DNA of 64,000 nt from Chryseobacterium sp. KACC 21268 (lineage in GTDB: Bacteria; Bacteroidota; Bacteroidia; Flavobacteriales; Weeksellaceae): NCBI GenBank assembly GCA_028736075.1, contig CP117875.1:1550001-1614000 (forward strand), read 5' to 3'. Shown one piece after another: positions 35,501 through 43,941 of this stretch. The notes beneath the pieces were generated by a model that was given only the letters and a program-made list of their open reading frames with translations, made no database searches and had not been told where the DNA came from. Numbering within the stretch: the first letter of the stretch is position 1; each line of letters begins with the position of its first letter. The position numbers and the translations under genes were made by a program.

Positions 35501-38500
35501 GTAAGAGCTGACTGGACTGCTACCGAACAGAATACAGGAGTTGTAAATCCTGGTCCGGGAGATTTGGGAGTTTACAATTCTACAGTTGGAAGTAATTACA
35601 CCTTATATGATGTTACGCTTGCACAATATAACACTCAGGCGACTGGTGTTGTACTAGCAAATACTGGTACAAACTCTATTGTAATTGGAAATGATGATTC
35701 CATCATACTTAGTAATGATGAATGTTTAGGCGCAAAAATAGTTGTAGTAGATGCTGTTTCAATTTCAGGTTCCAATACAGGAGCGACCACCAGTACAGGA
35801 GCAGTATGCGGAGGATCAGTGGCTAGTGATGTCTGGTTTAAATTTACAACCAGCGAAGCGGGATCTTATAAGATAAATGTGGTAGGGGCAAGTGGTGTAG
35901 ATCCTATTCTCAATTTGTATTCCGGTACTTGTGGATCTTTAACTTCTTTGGCTTGTACTAATGCAACTGGAAGTGGAGGAACAGAGTTTATTACACAACC
36001 TTTGAGTGCAAATACTATTTATTATTATAGAGTATATACTCTGAGTGCTTTATATCAGGGAGCCTTCACAACAAACGTAGTAACCGTCCCAACAATTACG
36101 GTTAATCCAACATCATTAGCTTTTGGAGATGTTTCTGTTACCACAGATTCTACTGTAAAAACTTTCAGTGTACAAGCGAGCCTACTTACATCTGCTACAG
36201 GAAATATTGATTTAAATGCTCCAGCCGGATATCTTTTATCATTAGATGGAACTACAGCTTGGTCTTCTGTATTAAATCTTCCTTTTACAGGATCAAAACT
36301 TGCAGAAACAATAGTTTATACCAAATTTAATCCTTCAACTTGCGGCGATTTTAATTCAAATATTACAGCTTCGGGAGGTGGAGCAACTAGTGCTAATGTT
36401 GCAGTTACTGGTAAAGGGGTTATCTCTGCGCCTACGGCAAACTCAGGAACAGATATCACAGCAACAACTTTTGCTGCTCATTGGAATGGAATTCCTGGAG
36501 CGACAGGTTATTTGTTAGATGTATATTTTAAAGGAACTGTTGTTAACACATTGATAAATGCGACCTTTGATGATGTTGCCGGGACAGGGGGGAACTCTGG
36601 CGGCTGGAATGGTAGTATTGCTACGGGTTCTATTCCAACAGCATATACTACAGCTGGATGGGTTTTCAACAGTTCAGCTGGAGCTGATAAAAGTATTAAA
36701 GCTGGTTCAGGTTCTAATCTTGGAAGTGTTACAACACCAGAATTAGCAGTTAACGGTTCTGGAACTTTAACTTTCCGTGCTGGAGCTTGGGACGGTACTT
36801 CAGAGAGTACAACTTTAAAATTAACTGCTACCAATGCAACGCTAAGTACACCTACTGTTACTTTAGTAAAAGGTAGTTTCAGTACTTATTCTGTAAATAT
36901 TACTGGAGCAACAGGAAATGTTAAGATTAGTTTTACAGGAAATACTGCTGCTAATTCAAGGTTCTTTATTGATGATATTAAGGTAACTACCTCTGGTATC
37001 GGAAATATTGCTTTTTCTGGTTATAATCCAAAAACAATTGCAGGAGGTTCAACAGTAACAGAAGTAGTTAATGGACTGTCATCAAATACTCAATATTATT
37101 ATACAGTTAGAGCAACAACCGCAACTTGCGAATCTGCAAACTCTAGTGAAATAGAAGTTACAACAAACAATACAGTAATTTGGAACACAGGAGCTTGGAG
37201 TAATACCACGGGGCCTGATGCAACTCTCGATGCAATTATCAGATCTCCGTTTGTTGTAGGAGCAAATGCGTCTCAGGCAACTTTCACAGTCAAAGATTTG
37301 ACGGTCGAAAATACAGGTCTCCTGGAAATTCCTGCAAACCAGGGAATTACTGTTGCAGGTAAAATTACTACAGCTGACAACAAAATCGTAATTGATAGTG
37401 ACGGAAGTCTTTTGCAGACTAATTCACCAGCTGCTAATGATAATTCAGGTAAGATCATTGCGAAGCGAGATGTAAAAATGAGTAAAACGGATTATACTTA
37501 TTGGAGTACACCGGTTACTGGACAGAAACTTTTGAATAACGCGGCCCTTGGTGACGGATTCTCAGTTGGTACGCCAAATAACAGAATTTATGATTATTAC
37601 GAGCCAACAGATAATTTCAAAGCAACGGCAGATTCTAATTTTGCAAATGCAAAAGGTTATGCGATAAGAGGTAAAGATACATACAGTTCGACTGTTCATA
37701 CTTTAGATACAGATATGAAATTCACCGGAGTTCCAAACAATGGATCTTATGTGATTGATATTCAGAAATCTAAAAATACAGTTTCTGGAAATCCGCTGGA
37801 AACCTATACACATGGCTACAATCTAATTGGAAATCCATATCCTTCTAATATTAATTTTATTCAGTTCTATAATTTAGAAAGAGGCGATGGAACGAAGAAT
37901 AGTGATGTCATCAATGCTAAAGCTTGGTTCTGGACAAATTCTTCTCCTACAAAAACCCAAAGTGGTTCTTCGTATGCCGGAAATAATTATGCTACTATTA
38001 CTTTAGCAGGTGGTACACCTCCTACAATAGCTAATGGTCAATCTGCTGGAACGCCAATACCTAATGAGTTTATAAAAGTAGGACAAGGCTTTATTGTTGA
38101 GATGCTTGGAACGCCTCCAACAGGTAATACACCTTTAACTGCTAATTTGAAATTTGATAATACAATCAGAACTAATAATAGCACAGGGCATTTCTATAAC
38201 AATAACAAATCATCTGATGCAATCAATCGTTATTGGGTTAAGATGATTTCTCCGGAAAATGTTGTTAATACAATTCTTGTAGCACATATGGATGGCGCAA
38301 CGAATCAGTATGATGCTAACTATGATGCAGAATTACTGGCAGTAGGTGATGACTCTTTCTATTCTAAACTGAATACTCAAAAACTGCAAATCCAGGCAAG
38401 AAGCAATCCGCTAACTACGGAAGATGTGATTCCTCTGGGTAATAAATATTCTGCAAACGGAAACTACAAAATATCGTTAGGCAACAAAGAAGGTATTTTT

Positions 38501-38881
38501 GCGGGTGATCAAAAAATCTATCTTTTAGATAAACTTAACAATTTGTACACAGATCTTTCCGTTCAAGATTATATATTTACAGCTAGTAAAGGGACAGATG
38601 ATACACGTTTCGAAATTGTTTATAGAAATCAAGAAGTGCTTGGTACAGACAATTTAAGCAAATCGGATTTCTCGGTTTACAGAGATGGGACAAGCTTTGT
38701 TATCAGATCTACTTTTAGTCTGGGGAAAATAGAATTGTATGATGCGAGTGGAAAATTGGTAATAGCAACATCTTCTAATCAAAAGGAATTCAGATTAGAT
38801 GCTGCTGCGATTGCTTCAGGTGTTTATATTATCAGAGCAGAAAACTCCGGAAATATCAGGACCAAAAAAATTATCAAATAG
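32534..38881 (+). CDS. Giant T9SS-exported protein 5 (repeat beta-helix-like, PPC-like, type C sorting signal)
   Basis: A 2,115-residue secreted protein. Signal peptide to about residue 35 (LFLWGNIWGQ). After an N-terminal beta domain and an Ig-like segment (175-290) comes a long beta-helix-like region (about 295-1000) opening with TTSGDWNTGTTWVGGVVP. Inside it a repeat recurs near residues 342, 426 and 728: LNNGGY, then a Thr/Ser strand, YGVxNEWT, TTAGxGIP and RGLAGNLxI in the better copies. Later: a PPC-like domain (from about 1062), an Ig-like domain (about 1188), a jelly-roll-like domain (about 1340), and the shared sorting module (about 1547-2115, ending KTKKIIK). No clear hairpin terminator follows, unlike its four paralogues. 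Confidence 0.85.
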   Translation: MNKSLSTPRGQSLYQFAKTLLLPVLLFLWGNIWGQTTVTHTFAGTSGTIDSNISFTTQSNSASNAPAFNAGDNTLRLYFGSASPYNGCSITLIPSNGATITAVELTGVTGNTPVMRYSIGTTATTLSDPALALAGNIYTVSSLSVTSSLKIRNANTSNTHGRFTGIKVTYTPGGPTIASSATTLTGFSATPSTPSAPQTFNVSGSSLGANISVTPPTNYEISLSSASGYTSSAISLTQTSGTVPSTPIFVRLKSGLALGAYNGEVINITSGSATAKTVTLSGDVVRNTIISTTSGDWNTGTTWVGGVVPTSGDNVVISTGHTVSVAAGVTRDTGVTTTVNGSFQLNNGGYAGGAPFTYAATGSGLIFNNGSVYGVGVGNAFWPTTTPPFNVTINSGSGAKLDTPVGLVSGTLTLNGQLNAVNAITVNGTLQLNNGGFVSSNAPVYGASSTLVYNTTYGVGTEWTTTGTTAGSGIPNHVTIQNNAAVTYGAVGARGLAGNLTITSGSLTSGDILNVKGTTTNVGTLTTNSTANFTGLVTNSGTFNSNGVSNLAGNFTNSVTAAILSLGGDFYLGGNWANAGTFTPNNKAVFFNGATGTQSITNTNSSNSNTETFAYLVNNKAAGTLSITSNIIISGTSGDVFQIINSAATSLNGANRTITFNGNGGNILVSGAERTITGTSTTAAIVINGTKTVRSTSGGTLVLGTNITTKLSNGINFGAGLTTVSTALEINNGGYVITNAPIYASTSTLTYNVGAGYGVNNEWTGNATTAGAGIPQNVIITGNTIINMPNSIRGLAGNLSINALSSLNMNNTIGADLALGGNFTNNGTFAPNNTAVIFNGNDTTQTISGATAFDYFIVNKTGTFGTVTLASSIIINKDLTLTSRSITLSSFNLTLPNKSSVITSNANSYINATGTGKLIRQNIDGTADWIFPMGVAATLRYAPLTVKNLSGTTEIGVNVNATLSKSVSVAANTLKTEWRVSTTNNVTANVRADWTATEQNTGVVNPGPGDLGVYNSTVGSNYTLYDVTLAQYNTQATGVVLANTGTNSIVIGNDDSIILSNDECLGAKIVVVDAVSISGSNTGATTSTGAVCGGSVASDVWFKFTTSEAGSYKINVVGASGVDPILNLYSGTCGSLTSLACTNATGSGGTEFITQPLSANTIYYYRVYTLSALYQGAFTTNVVTVPTITVNPTSLAFGDVSVTTDSTVKTFSVQASLLTSATGNIDLNAPAGYLLSLDGTTAWSSVLNLPFTGSKLAETIVYTKFNPSTCGDFNSNITASGGGATSANVAVTGKGVISAPTANSGTDITATTFAAHWNGIPGATGYLLDVYFKGTVVNTLINATFDDVAGTGGNSGGWNGSIATGSIPTAYTTAGWVFNSSAGADKSIKAGSGSNLGSVTTPELAVNGSGTLTFRAGAWDGTSESTTLKLTATNATLSTPTVTLVKGSFSTYSVNITGATGNVKISFTGNTAANSRFFIDDIKVTTSGIGNIAFSGYNPKTIAGGSTVTEVVNGLSSNTQYYYTVRATTATCESANSSEIEVTTNNTVIWNTGAWSNTTGPDATLDAIIRSPFVVGANASQATFTVKDLTVENTGLLEIPANQGITVAGKITTADNKIVIDSDGSLLQTNSPAANDNSGKIIAKRDVKMSKTDYTYWSTPVTGQKLLNNAALGDGFSVGTPNNRIYDYYEPTDNFKATADSNFANAKGYAIRGKDTYSSTVHTLDTDMKFTGVPNNGSYVIDIQKSKNTVSGNPLETYTHGYNLIGNPYPSNINFIQFYNLERGDGTKNSDVINAKAWFWTNSSPTKTQSGSSYAGNNYATITLAGGTPPTIANGQSAGTPIPNEFIKVGQGFIVEMLGTPPTGNTPLTANLKFDNTIRTNNSTGHFYNNNKSSDAINRYWVKMISPENVVNTILVAHMDGATNQYDANYDAELLAVGDDSFYSKLNTQKLQIQARSNPLTTEDVIPLGNKYSANGNYKISLGNKEGIFAGDQKIYLLDKLNNLYTDLSVQDYIFTASKGTDDTRFEIVYRNQEVLGTDNLSKSDFSVYRDGTSFVIRSTFSLGKIELYDASGKLVIATSSNQKEFRLDAAAIASGVYIIRAENSGNIRTKKIIK

Positions 38882-38935
38882 TTAAAAATTAAATTTATTT
38901 AATATTAACTTCATTTAAGTTTTATCAATTTTTTA

Positions 38936-38943
38936 TATATTTA
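38936..38943 (+). promoter_or_regulatory. Weak -7 box (TATATTTA)
   Basis: Seven of eight positions match TAnnTTTG, 13 bases before ATG 38957. It may give the small downstream gene its own transcript in addition to read-through from giant gene 5. Confidence 0.35.
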
Positions 38944-38956
38944 CACCTTGAAAATT

Positions 38957-39292
38957 ATGTTTAGTTTTAAACTGCAGATGAAAAAATATTTAACTTTATT
39001 ATATGTAACCTTTAGTGTTATGTCTTTTGCTCAGTTCACAGACAATGTCTTTGATCAAAATCAGTCAACGTCAGGAGCGTCCAAGACTGAAGCAAATCCA
39101 GGCACGTACAATCCAAATGAAACAGAGCAGACATCATCATCAATTGGTGTTCCTGGGCCTGGAGATCACGAAGAAGCGCCAGGTAACCCTGGAGAACCGG
39201 TGCCGATTAATGGTTACATCCCAGTCCTGCTACTGGCTGGTTTGACTCTGATTATTTATTATCAGAAGAAAAATAAAAAGATTAATATTTAA
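38957..39292 (+). CDS. Small secreted/membrane protein with a C-terminal motif-TM-basic tail
   Basis: I do not recognise a named family. After a signal peptide (MKKYLTLLYVTFSVMSFAQ) there is a short Ser/Thr/Gly/Pro-rich region of about 50 residues with PGPGDHEEAPGNPGEPVPING, then a single hydrophobic segment (IPVLLLAGLTLIIYY) and a basic tail (QKKNKKINI). This three-part C-terminus is organised like sortase or exosortase (PEP-CTERM-type) signals, with PVPIN as the possible motif, but no such processing enzyme is in the window. Starts at 38957 and 38978 are both possible; the in-frame TTG at 38948 is not favoured. It lies between giant gene 5 and the polysaccharide locus, with a hairpin terminator after it. 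Confidence 0.65.
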   Translation: MFSFKLQMKKYLTLLYVTFSVMSFAQFTDNVFDQNQSTSGASKTEANPGTYNPNETEQTSSSIGVPGPGDHEEAPGNPGEPVPINGYIPVLLLAGLTLIIYYQKKNKKINI

Positions 39293-39300
39293 AAATATCA

Positions 39301-39333
39301 AAATCCGAAATTACTTAATTTCGGATTTGTTTT
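39301..39333 (+). terminator. Hairpin terminator/attenuator before pglC
   Basis: AAATCCGAAATT / AATTTCGGATTT form a perfect 12-bp stem with loop ACTT, followed by GTTTTG. It ends only about 11 bases before the pglC start. Confidence 0.85.
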
Positions 39334-39339
39334 GCCCTT

Positions 39340-39939
39340 ATGTATAGAAATGTTATTAAACCCTTTTTCGACTTTTTGTTAGCATTGACATTGGTTCTGT
39401 TTTTATTACCTGTGTTCATTGTCATCATTATCCTGTTGTATTTTTTCAATCAGAAGAATGTATTCTTCTTTCAAGAAAGACCAGGTAAAAATGATAAGGT
39501 TTTCAGGATCATAAAGTTCAAAACAATGACGGACGAGAAGGACGAATCAGGCAATCTTCTGCCGGATGAGTTTCGTCTTACCAAGATGGGAAAATTTGTT
39601 AGAAAAACATCTCTGGATGAATTGCCCCAGCTAATCAACGTGCTGAAGGGCGATATGAGTTTCATAGGCCCGCGACCGCTATTGGTAAGCTACCTCGAGT
39701 TGTACAACGAGGAGCAAAAAAGAAGACATCTTATAAAACCGGGCATCACAGGCTGGGCACAGGTGAATGGCAGAAACACGATAAGCTGGGAGAAAAAATT
39801 TGAATATGATGTCTGGTACGTAGATCATTTGTCTTTTGCTTTGGATTTCAAAATTTTACTATTGACAGTGAAAAAGGTGATTAAAAGCGAAGGAATCAAT
39901 ACCGCAGGACAGGCGACAACAGAAAGTTTTAAAGGATGA
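39340..39939 (+). CDS. pglC: Small phosphoglycosyltransferase (PglC-type initiating sugar transferase)
   Basis: A 199-residue monotopic membrane enzyme that transfers a phospho-sugar from a UDP-sugar to undecaprenyl phosphate, starting glycan assembly on the inner membrane. One N-terminal hydrophobic re-entrant segment (10-37) is followed by [17 protein letters not shown], the catalytic Asp-Glu dyad at 93-94 in TSLDELPQ, and IGPRPLL. The size and following genes fit PglC, whose substrate is UDP-diNAcBac. The stop overlaps the pglD start by four bases (ATGA). A strong hairpin just upstream means expression probably depends on read-through or on a promoter I could not see. Confidence 0.9.
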   Translation: MYRNVIKPFFDFLLALTLVLFLLPVFIVIIILLYFFNQKNVFFFQERPGKNDKVFRIIKFKTMTDEKDESGNLLPDEFRLTKMGKFVRKTSLDELPQLINVLKGDMSFIGPRPLLVSYLELYNEEQKRRHLIKPGITGWAQVNGRNTISWEKKFEYDVWYVDHLSFALDFKILLLTVKKVIKSEGINTAGQATTESFKG

Positions 39940-40544
39940 AGGAAGAAATTTGCATAGTAGGTGCCGGAGGTCATGCCAAGGTGGTCATAGAAATTGCGGA
40001 ACTGCTTGATTATAATATTAAAGGAATTTATGATCTGAATGAAACTGTAGAAGATGTTTTGCACTATCCAGTTTCTCATAACTTCGAAAGTATAAAAGAA
40101 GGAGCGAATTTATTTTTTGCACTTGGGAATAATCAGAACAGGAAAAAGAACTCGGAAAGTTTTAAATATCAGTCTGTTAATCTTATCCATCCTGCTGCAG
40201 TTGTATCTAAAAATAGCCAATGGGGAATTGGCAATGTTGTGATGGCAGGTGCGGTTGTAAACTCATCAGTAAAAATCGGTAATCATTGCATTATAAATAC
40301 CTCCGCCAGCGTAGATCATGATTGCAAAATTGAAGATTTTGCTCATATTTCTCCGCAGGCTGCTCTTGCAGGTAATGTGAAAGTAGGCGAGGGCGCACAG
40401 GTGGGAATTGGAGCTTGCGTCATACAAAATGTTACCATTGGAAAATGGTCTGTAATAGGTGCTGGGAGTGTGGTGATAGAAGATGTACCAGACAATGTAA
40501 TTGTAGTAGGCAATCCAGCCAAAGTCATTAAATATATCGAATAA
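39936..40544 (+). CDS. pglD: PglD/NeuD-type sugar N-acetyltransferase
   Basis: Acetyl-CoA-dependent acetylation of a UDP-amino-sugar, predicted to complete UDP-diNAcBac (UDP-2,4-diacetamido-trideoxyhexose). The N-terminal subdomain opens with GAGGHAKVV (9-17), the pattern of this family. The C-terminal half is a left-handed beta-helix of hexapeptide repeats with the catalytic-type His128 in SVDHDCKI. The length (202) is typical. It is translationally coupled to pglC. Confidence 0.9.
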   Translation: MKEEICIVGAGGHAKVVIEIAELLDYNIKGIYDLNETVEDVLHYPVSHNFESIKEGANLFFALGNNQNRKKNSESFKYQSVNLIHPAAVVSKNSQWGIGNVVMAGAVVNSSVKIGNHCIINTSASVDHDCKIEDFAHISPQAALAGNVKVGEGAQVGIGACVIQNVTIGKWSVIGAGSVVIEDVPDNVIVVGNPAKVIKYIE

Positions 40545-40652
40545 TTAATTTTCGAATTGCAGATATTTTTAATATTGAATGTCCGTTTTCGAGAATGAAA
40601 ACAGATGTCTGTAAAAAATATGAAAATCGAATTTTTTTTTGATTAAATTAAC

Positions 40653-40660
40653 TAACTTTG
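40653..40660 (+). promoter_or_regulatory. -7 box (TAACTTTG) upstream of the pglE-like gene
   Basis: Exact TAnnTTTG match in the 272-base gap between pglD and the aminotransferase gene. Transcription from here would give a leader of about 150 bases. Confidence 0.5.
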
Positions 40661-40702
40661 CAAAATTGTTGGGGATAAATGATTTAATATTTTTTTTAAC
40701 TG

Positions 40703-40755
40703 AAACAATATCATTAAAAAAATACTATTAATATTTCTTGAGAATAATATTGTTT
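40703..40755 (+). promoter_or_regulatory. Stem-loop in the long leader of the pglE operon
   Basis: AAACAATAT (40703-40711) and ATATTGTTT (40747-40755) are perfectly complementary, with an AT-rich 35-base interior. It lies in the leader predicted from the box at 40653. A regulatory role is only possible, not shown. Confidence 0.4.
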
Positions 40756-40817
40756 TGCACAACTGTAAATACAGCGAAACATTTAATATAGATAAAAATA
40801 CAGAATTTAAAAAATAA

Positions 40818-41951
40818 ATGGAGTCTAAAATTTGGCTATCATCGCCCCATATGGGAGGTGGAGAAATGAAATATATTCAGGAAGCATTCGATCATAATTG
40901 GGTTGCTCCTTTGGGTAAAAATGTAGATGAATTTGAAATAGCGATTGAAGATTTTCTTAATCAAAATAAATTTGCTTCTGCACTTAGCTCGGGAACTGCA
41001 GCGCTGCACTTGGCGCTTATCCAATTAGGTGTAGGATATGGTGATGAGGTCATATGCCAGTCTTTTACCTTTTCAGCATCTGCCAATCCTATCAAATATC
41101 TGGGTGCGACTCCCGTTTTTATAGATTCTGATGAGAAAAACTGGAATATGTCTCCTGTTTTTTTGGAAACTGCAATTCAGGATAGAATTAAAAATCATAA
41201 AAAGCCAAAAGCCGTCATTGTGGTACACCTCTATGGTATGCCTGCTCTGATGGATGAGATCTTGGAAGTTTGTAACAGATATGATATTCCATTGGTAGAA
41301 GACAGTGCAGAATCGCTAGGCTCTACCTATAAAGGACAAAAATGTGGAACCTTTGGTGAGTTTGCATTATTATCCTTCAATGGTAACAAAATCATTACAA
41401 CTTCTGGCGGTGGAGCTTTGATAACGAATAATATGGATCAAAAAGCCAAAACGATTTTCCTCTCTACCCAAGCCAGAGATCAGGCACCACATTATCAGCA
41501 CTCGGAGGTGGGCTATAATTACAGATTGAGTAATATCTGCGCGGGAATTGGAAGAGGCCAAATGGAAGTTTTGGAGGAAAGAGTAGCACAAAGAAGAGCA
41601 AATCATGATTTTTACAAAGATTTGTTTTCTCAGATAGAAGCGGTCAATGTCTTCACAGAAGCCAATTCAGATTTCTACTCCAATCATTGGCTAAGCAGCA
41701 TTACATTAAATAAAGATTTAACCACACGGACAAATCTTGACCTGATGAATGCATTTGCTGAAAAAAATATTGAAACACGACCATTGTGGAAACCAATGCA
41801 CCTTCAGCCTGTTTTTAAAGATTGTCCGTATTACGGAGAAAATGTAGCTGAAGAATTATTTAACCAAGGTTTGTGTTTGCCTTCTGGTTCGAACCTGACA
41901 AATGATGATAAAAAAAGAATCTATGAAGTAATTAATAATTTTCAATTTTAA
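40818..41951 (+). CDS. pglE: DegT/DnrJ/EryC1/StrS aminotransferase (PglE-like)
   Basis: PLP-dependent aminotransferase that would convert the 4-keto-6-deoxy sugar made by the PglF-like enzyme to UDP-4-amino-4,6-dideoxy-GlcNAc. The PLP lysine is Lys191 in FNGNKIITTSGGG, with the upstream EDSAESLGSTYKG Asp motif. ALSSGTAALHLAL near the N-terminus is the phosphate-binding turn. The 377-residue length is normal. It is followed after 17 bases by the dehydratase gene and preceded by a 272-base gap with a predicted promoter and stem-loop. Confidence 0.93.
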   Translation: MESKIWLSSPHMGGGEMKYIQEAFDHNWVAPLGKNVDEFEIAIEDFLNQNKFASALSSGTAALHLALIQLGVGYGDEVICQSFTFSASANPIKYLGATPVFIDSDEKNWNMSPVFLETAIQDRIKNHKKPKAVIVVHLYGMPALMDEILEVCNRYDIPLVEDSAESLGSTYKGQKCGTFGEFALLSFNGNKIITTSGGGALITNNMDQKAKTIFLSTQARDQAPHYQHSEVGYNYRLSNICAGIGRGQMEVLEERVAQRRANHDFYKDLFSQIEAVNVFTEANSDFYSNHWLSSITLNKDLTTRTNLDLMNAFAEKNIETRPLWKPMHLQPVFKDCPYYGENVAEELFNQGLCLPSGSNLTNDDKKRIYEVINNFQF

Positions 41952-41968
41952 AATAACCACCAAGAACA

Positions 41969-43900
41969 ATGGAAAAGGTTAAAAATCTTAAGAGATTTTC
42001 ACTCAATGATAATGTATTAGATCTTGCAGATCTCAAGTTCTTTCCGAGATGGGTTATCTTAGTAATTGATGTATTCATAGTACTTGCTTCACTTTTCATG
42101 TCGCATTTGCTGATAATGGGTCTGGAGGTAAATCACTACAAAGTCTTCCCATTACCTTATGTATTCCTGTTTATAGTGGCGGTGAATGTTTTTTATATGT
42201 ATATATTCAAAACATATCTCGGTGTTATCAGGCATTCTACTTTTGTGGATCTTTTCAAGATATTCTTGGCCAACCTATGTGGGATTCTTACCATTGTAAT
42301 TATTAATTATACTTACTATCTGAGTGTTCACGTCAAAGTGGTTCTCATTCCTTTCCTAGGATTATATTTTGCGATTTCATCATTGTTTTTATTTGTTTTC
42401 AGATTGTGTGTTAAAGGTTTTTTCAACATCATCAAAGAAAATAAAAGAAGCGGGAGCCGAAAAAAAATATATATTTTGGGAGATGATGATACTTCTGTTG
42501 CAATAGCGCAGGTAATCCTTTCCAATCCTAATTTGCCTTTTGATATTCGCGGTTTTATTTCTTACCATAACAAGAGGGCAAGTATAAAGCTGCTAGACAA
42601 AAAAATTATTACCAAAGTAAACTTCCTAAATAACCTGAAAAATGGCAATAATGAAGTTAGTGGAGTTTTGGTGATCAAAGAAACATTACAAAAAGAAGAG
42701 TTGGACTTTTGGGTCAATATCTTTTTGGAATACAATCTGAAAATTTATAAAGCACCATCACTTCAGAAGTTGAGAAGTAATGAGATCATCAATCAAATTA
42801 ATACAATACAGATTGAAGATCTTCTTAACAGAAGACCCATAAAGCTGGATAATCTGGAAATCAAGAAGAGACATTTCCAAAAAACGGTATTGGTGACTGG
42901 GGGAGCTGGTTCTATCGGTCGTGAAATTGTAAGACAAGTTGCACTTTTGGAACCTATGCAAATTGTGATTTTGGATCAATCGGAAACGCCTCTGTACGAT
43001 ACAGAGTTGGAAATGAAGGAAACTTACCCTCACATCAATTTCAAATTTGTGTTAGCAGATATTTCTAACCTTAGCCGTTTGGAGCCTATTTTTAGAAAGT
43101 ATAATTTTTCGATGGTTTATCACGCGGCTGCCTACAAACATGTTCCTCTAGTAGAAGAAAATCCGCACGAAGCTGTATTGGTAAATGTAATGGGAACCAA
43201 AAATCTGGCATTGCTTGCTAGTAAATATGCAGTAAACAGATTTGTAATGGTTTCTACAGACAAGGCTGTGAACCCAACGAATGTAATGGGTGCATCCAAA
43301 AGGGTGGCAGAATTATTTGTGCAGTCTTTGCAAAACCTGGACAACAACCATACGAAATTTATTACAACTCGTTTTGGGAATGTTTTAGGCTCCAACGGCT
43401 CCGTGATTCCTCATTTCAGAAAGCAAATCGAAAAAGGAGGGCCGGTTACAATTACCCATCCGGATATTGTAAGATATTTCATGACCATAGCAGAAGCATG
43501 CGAATTGGTTTTGAATGCTGGTACAATGGGACAAGGTGGCGAAATCTATGTTTTTGATATGGGAGAACCTGTCAAGATTTTGGATCTGGCGAAAAGAATG
43601 ATAAAGTTATCTGGGTTTGAGCCTGATATTGATATAAAGATTATCTATACAGGACTGAGACCAGGAGAAAAGCTATATGAAGAGCTCTTGAGTGATAATG
43701 CGCGCACATTACCAACCTCCCACGAGAAAATTATGATTTCCAAAGATCCATCTATGGCATTTGAAGAAATCGACGAATTAACTGAACTGGTGATTGATTT
43801 TTCTAAGAAAGAAGAGAAGCAAGAAATTGTGAGGATACTAAAATCTATCGTAAAAGAATTTAAAAGCAATAATTCTATATATGAATCGTTAGATAAATAA
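41969..43900 (+). CDS. pglF: Membrane UDP-GlcNAc 4,6-dehydratase (PglF/WbpM/CapD type)
   Basis: A 643-residue inner-membrane enzyme catalysing C4,C6-dehydration of a UDP-HexNAc, the first step toward UDP-diNAcBac-like sugars. Four hydrophobic segments occupy roughly residues 20-150. A first nucleotide-binding-like domain (about 165-300) precedes the catalytic SDR domain with GGAGSIGRE at about 312-320. The active-site segment STDKAVNPTNVMGASKR (about 428-444) has the TDK triad and Met where classical SDRs have Tyr, as known for this subfamily. The C-terminal RPGEKLYEELL block is also diagnostic. With pglC/D/E it completes one pathway. Confidence 0.95.
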   Translation: MEKVKNLKRFSLNDNVLDLADLKFFPRWVILVIDVFIVLASLFMSHLLIMGLEVNHYKVFPLPYVFLFIVAVNVFYMYIFKTYLGVIRHSTFVDLFKIFLANLCGILTIVIINYTYYLSVHVKVVLIPFLGLYFAISSLFLFVFRLCVKGFFNIIKENKRSGSRKKIYILGDDDTSVAIAQVILSNPNLPFDIRGFISYHNKRASIKLLDKKIITKVNFLNNLKNGNNEVSGVLVIKETLQKEELDFWVNIFLEYNLKIYKAPSLQKLRSNEIINQINTIQIEDLLNRRPIKLDNLEIKKRHFQKTVLVTGGAGSIGREIVRQVALLEPMQIVILDQSETPLYDTELEMKETYPHINFKFVLADISNLSRLEPIFRKYNFSMVYHAAAYKHVPLVEENPHEAVLVNVMGTKNLALLASKYAVNRFVMVSTDKAVNPTNVMGASKRVAELFVQSLQNLDNNHTKFITTRFGNVLGSNGSVIPHFRKQIEKGGPVTITHPDIVRYFMTIAEACELVLNAGTMGQGGEIYVFDMGEPVKILDLAKRMIKLSGFEPDIDIKIIYTGLRPGEKLYEELLSDNARTLPTSHEKIMISKDPSMAFEEIDELTELVIDFSKKEEKQEIVRILKSIVKEFKSNNSIYESLDK

Positions 43901-43907
43901 GAATCCC

Positions 43908-43915
43908 TATATTTG
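43908..43915 (+). promoter_or_regulatory. -7 box (TATATTTG) of the export genes
   Basis: Exact TAnnTTTG match, 26 bases before the wza start, in a 41-base gap after pglF. Confidence 0.55.
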
Positions 43916-43941
43916 CAAACCTTCAATTTAAGAAATCATTT

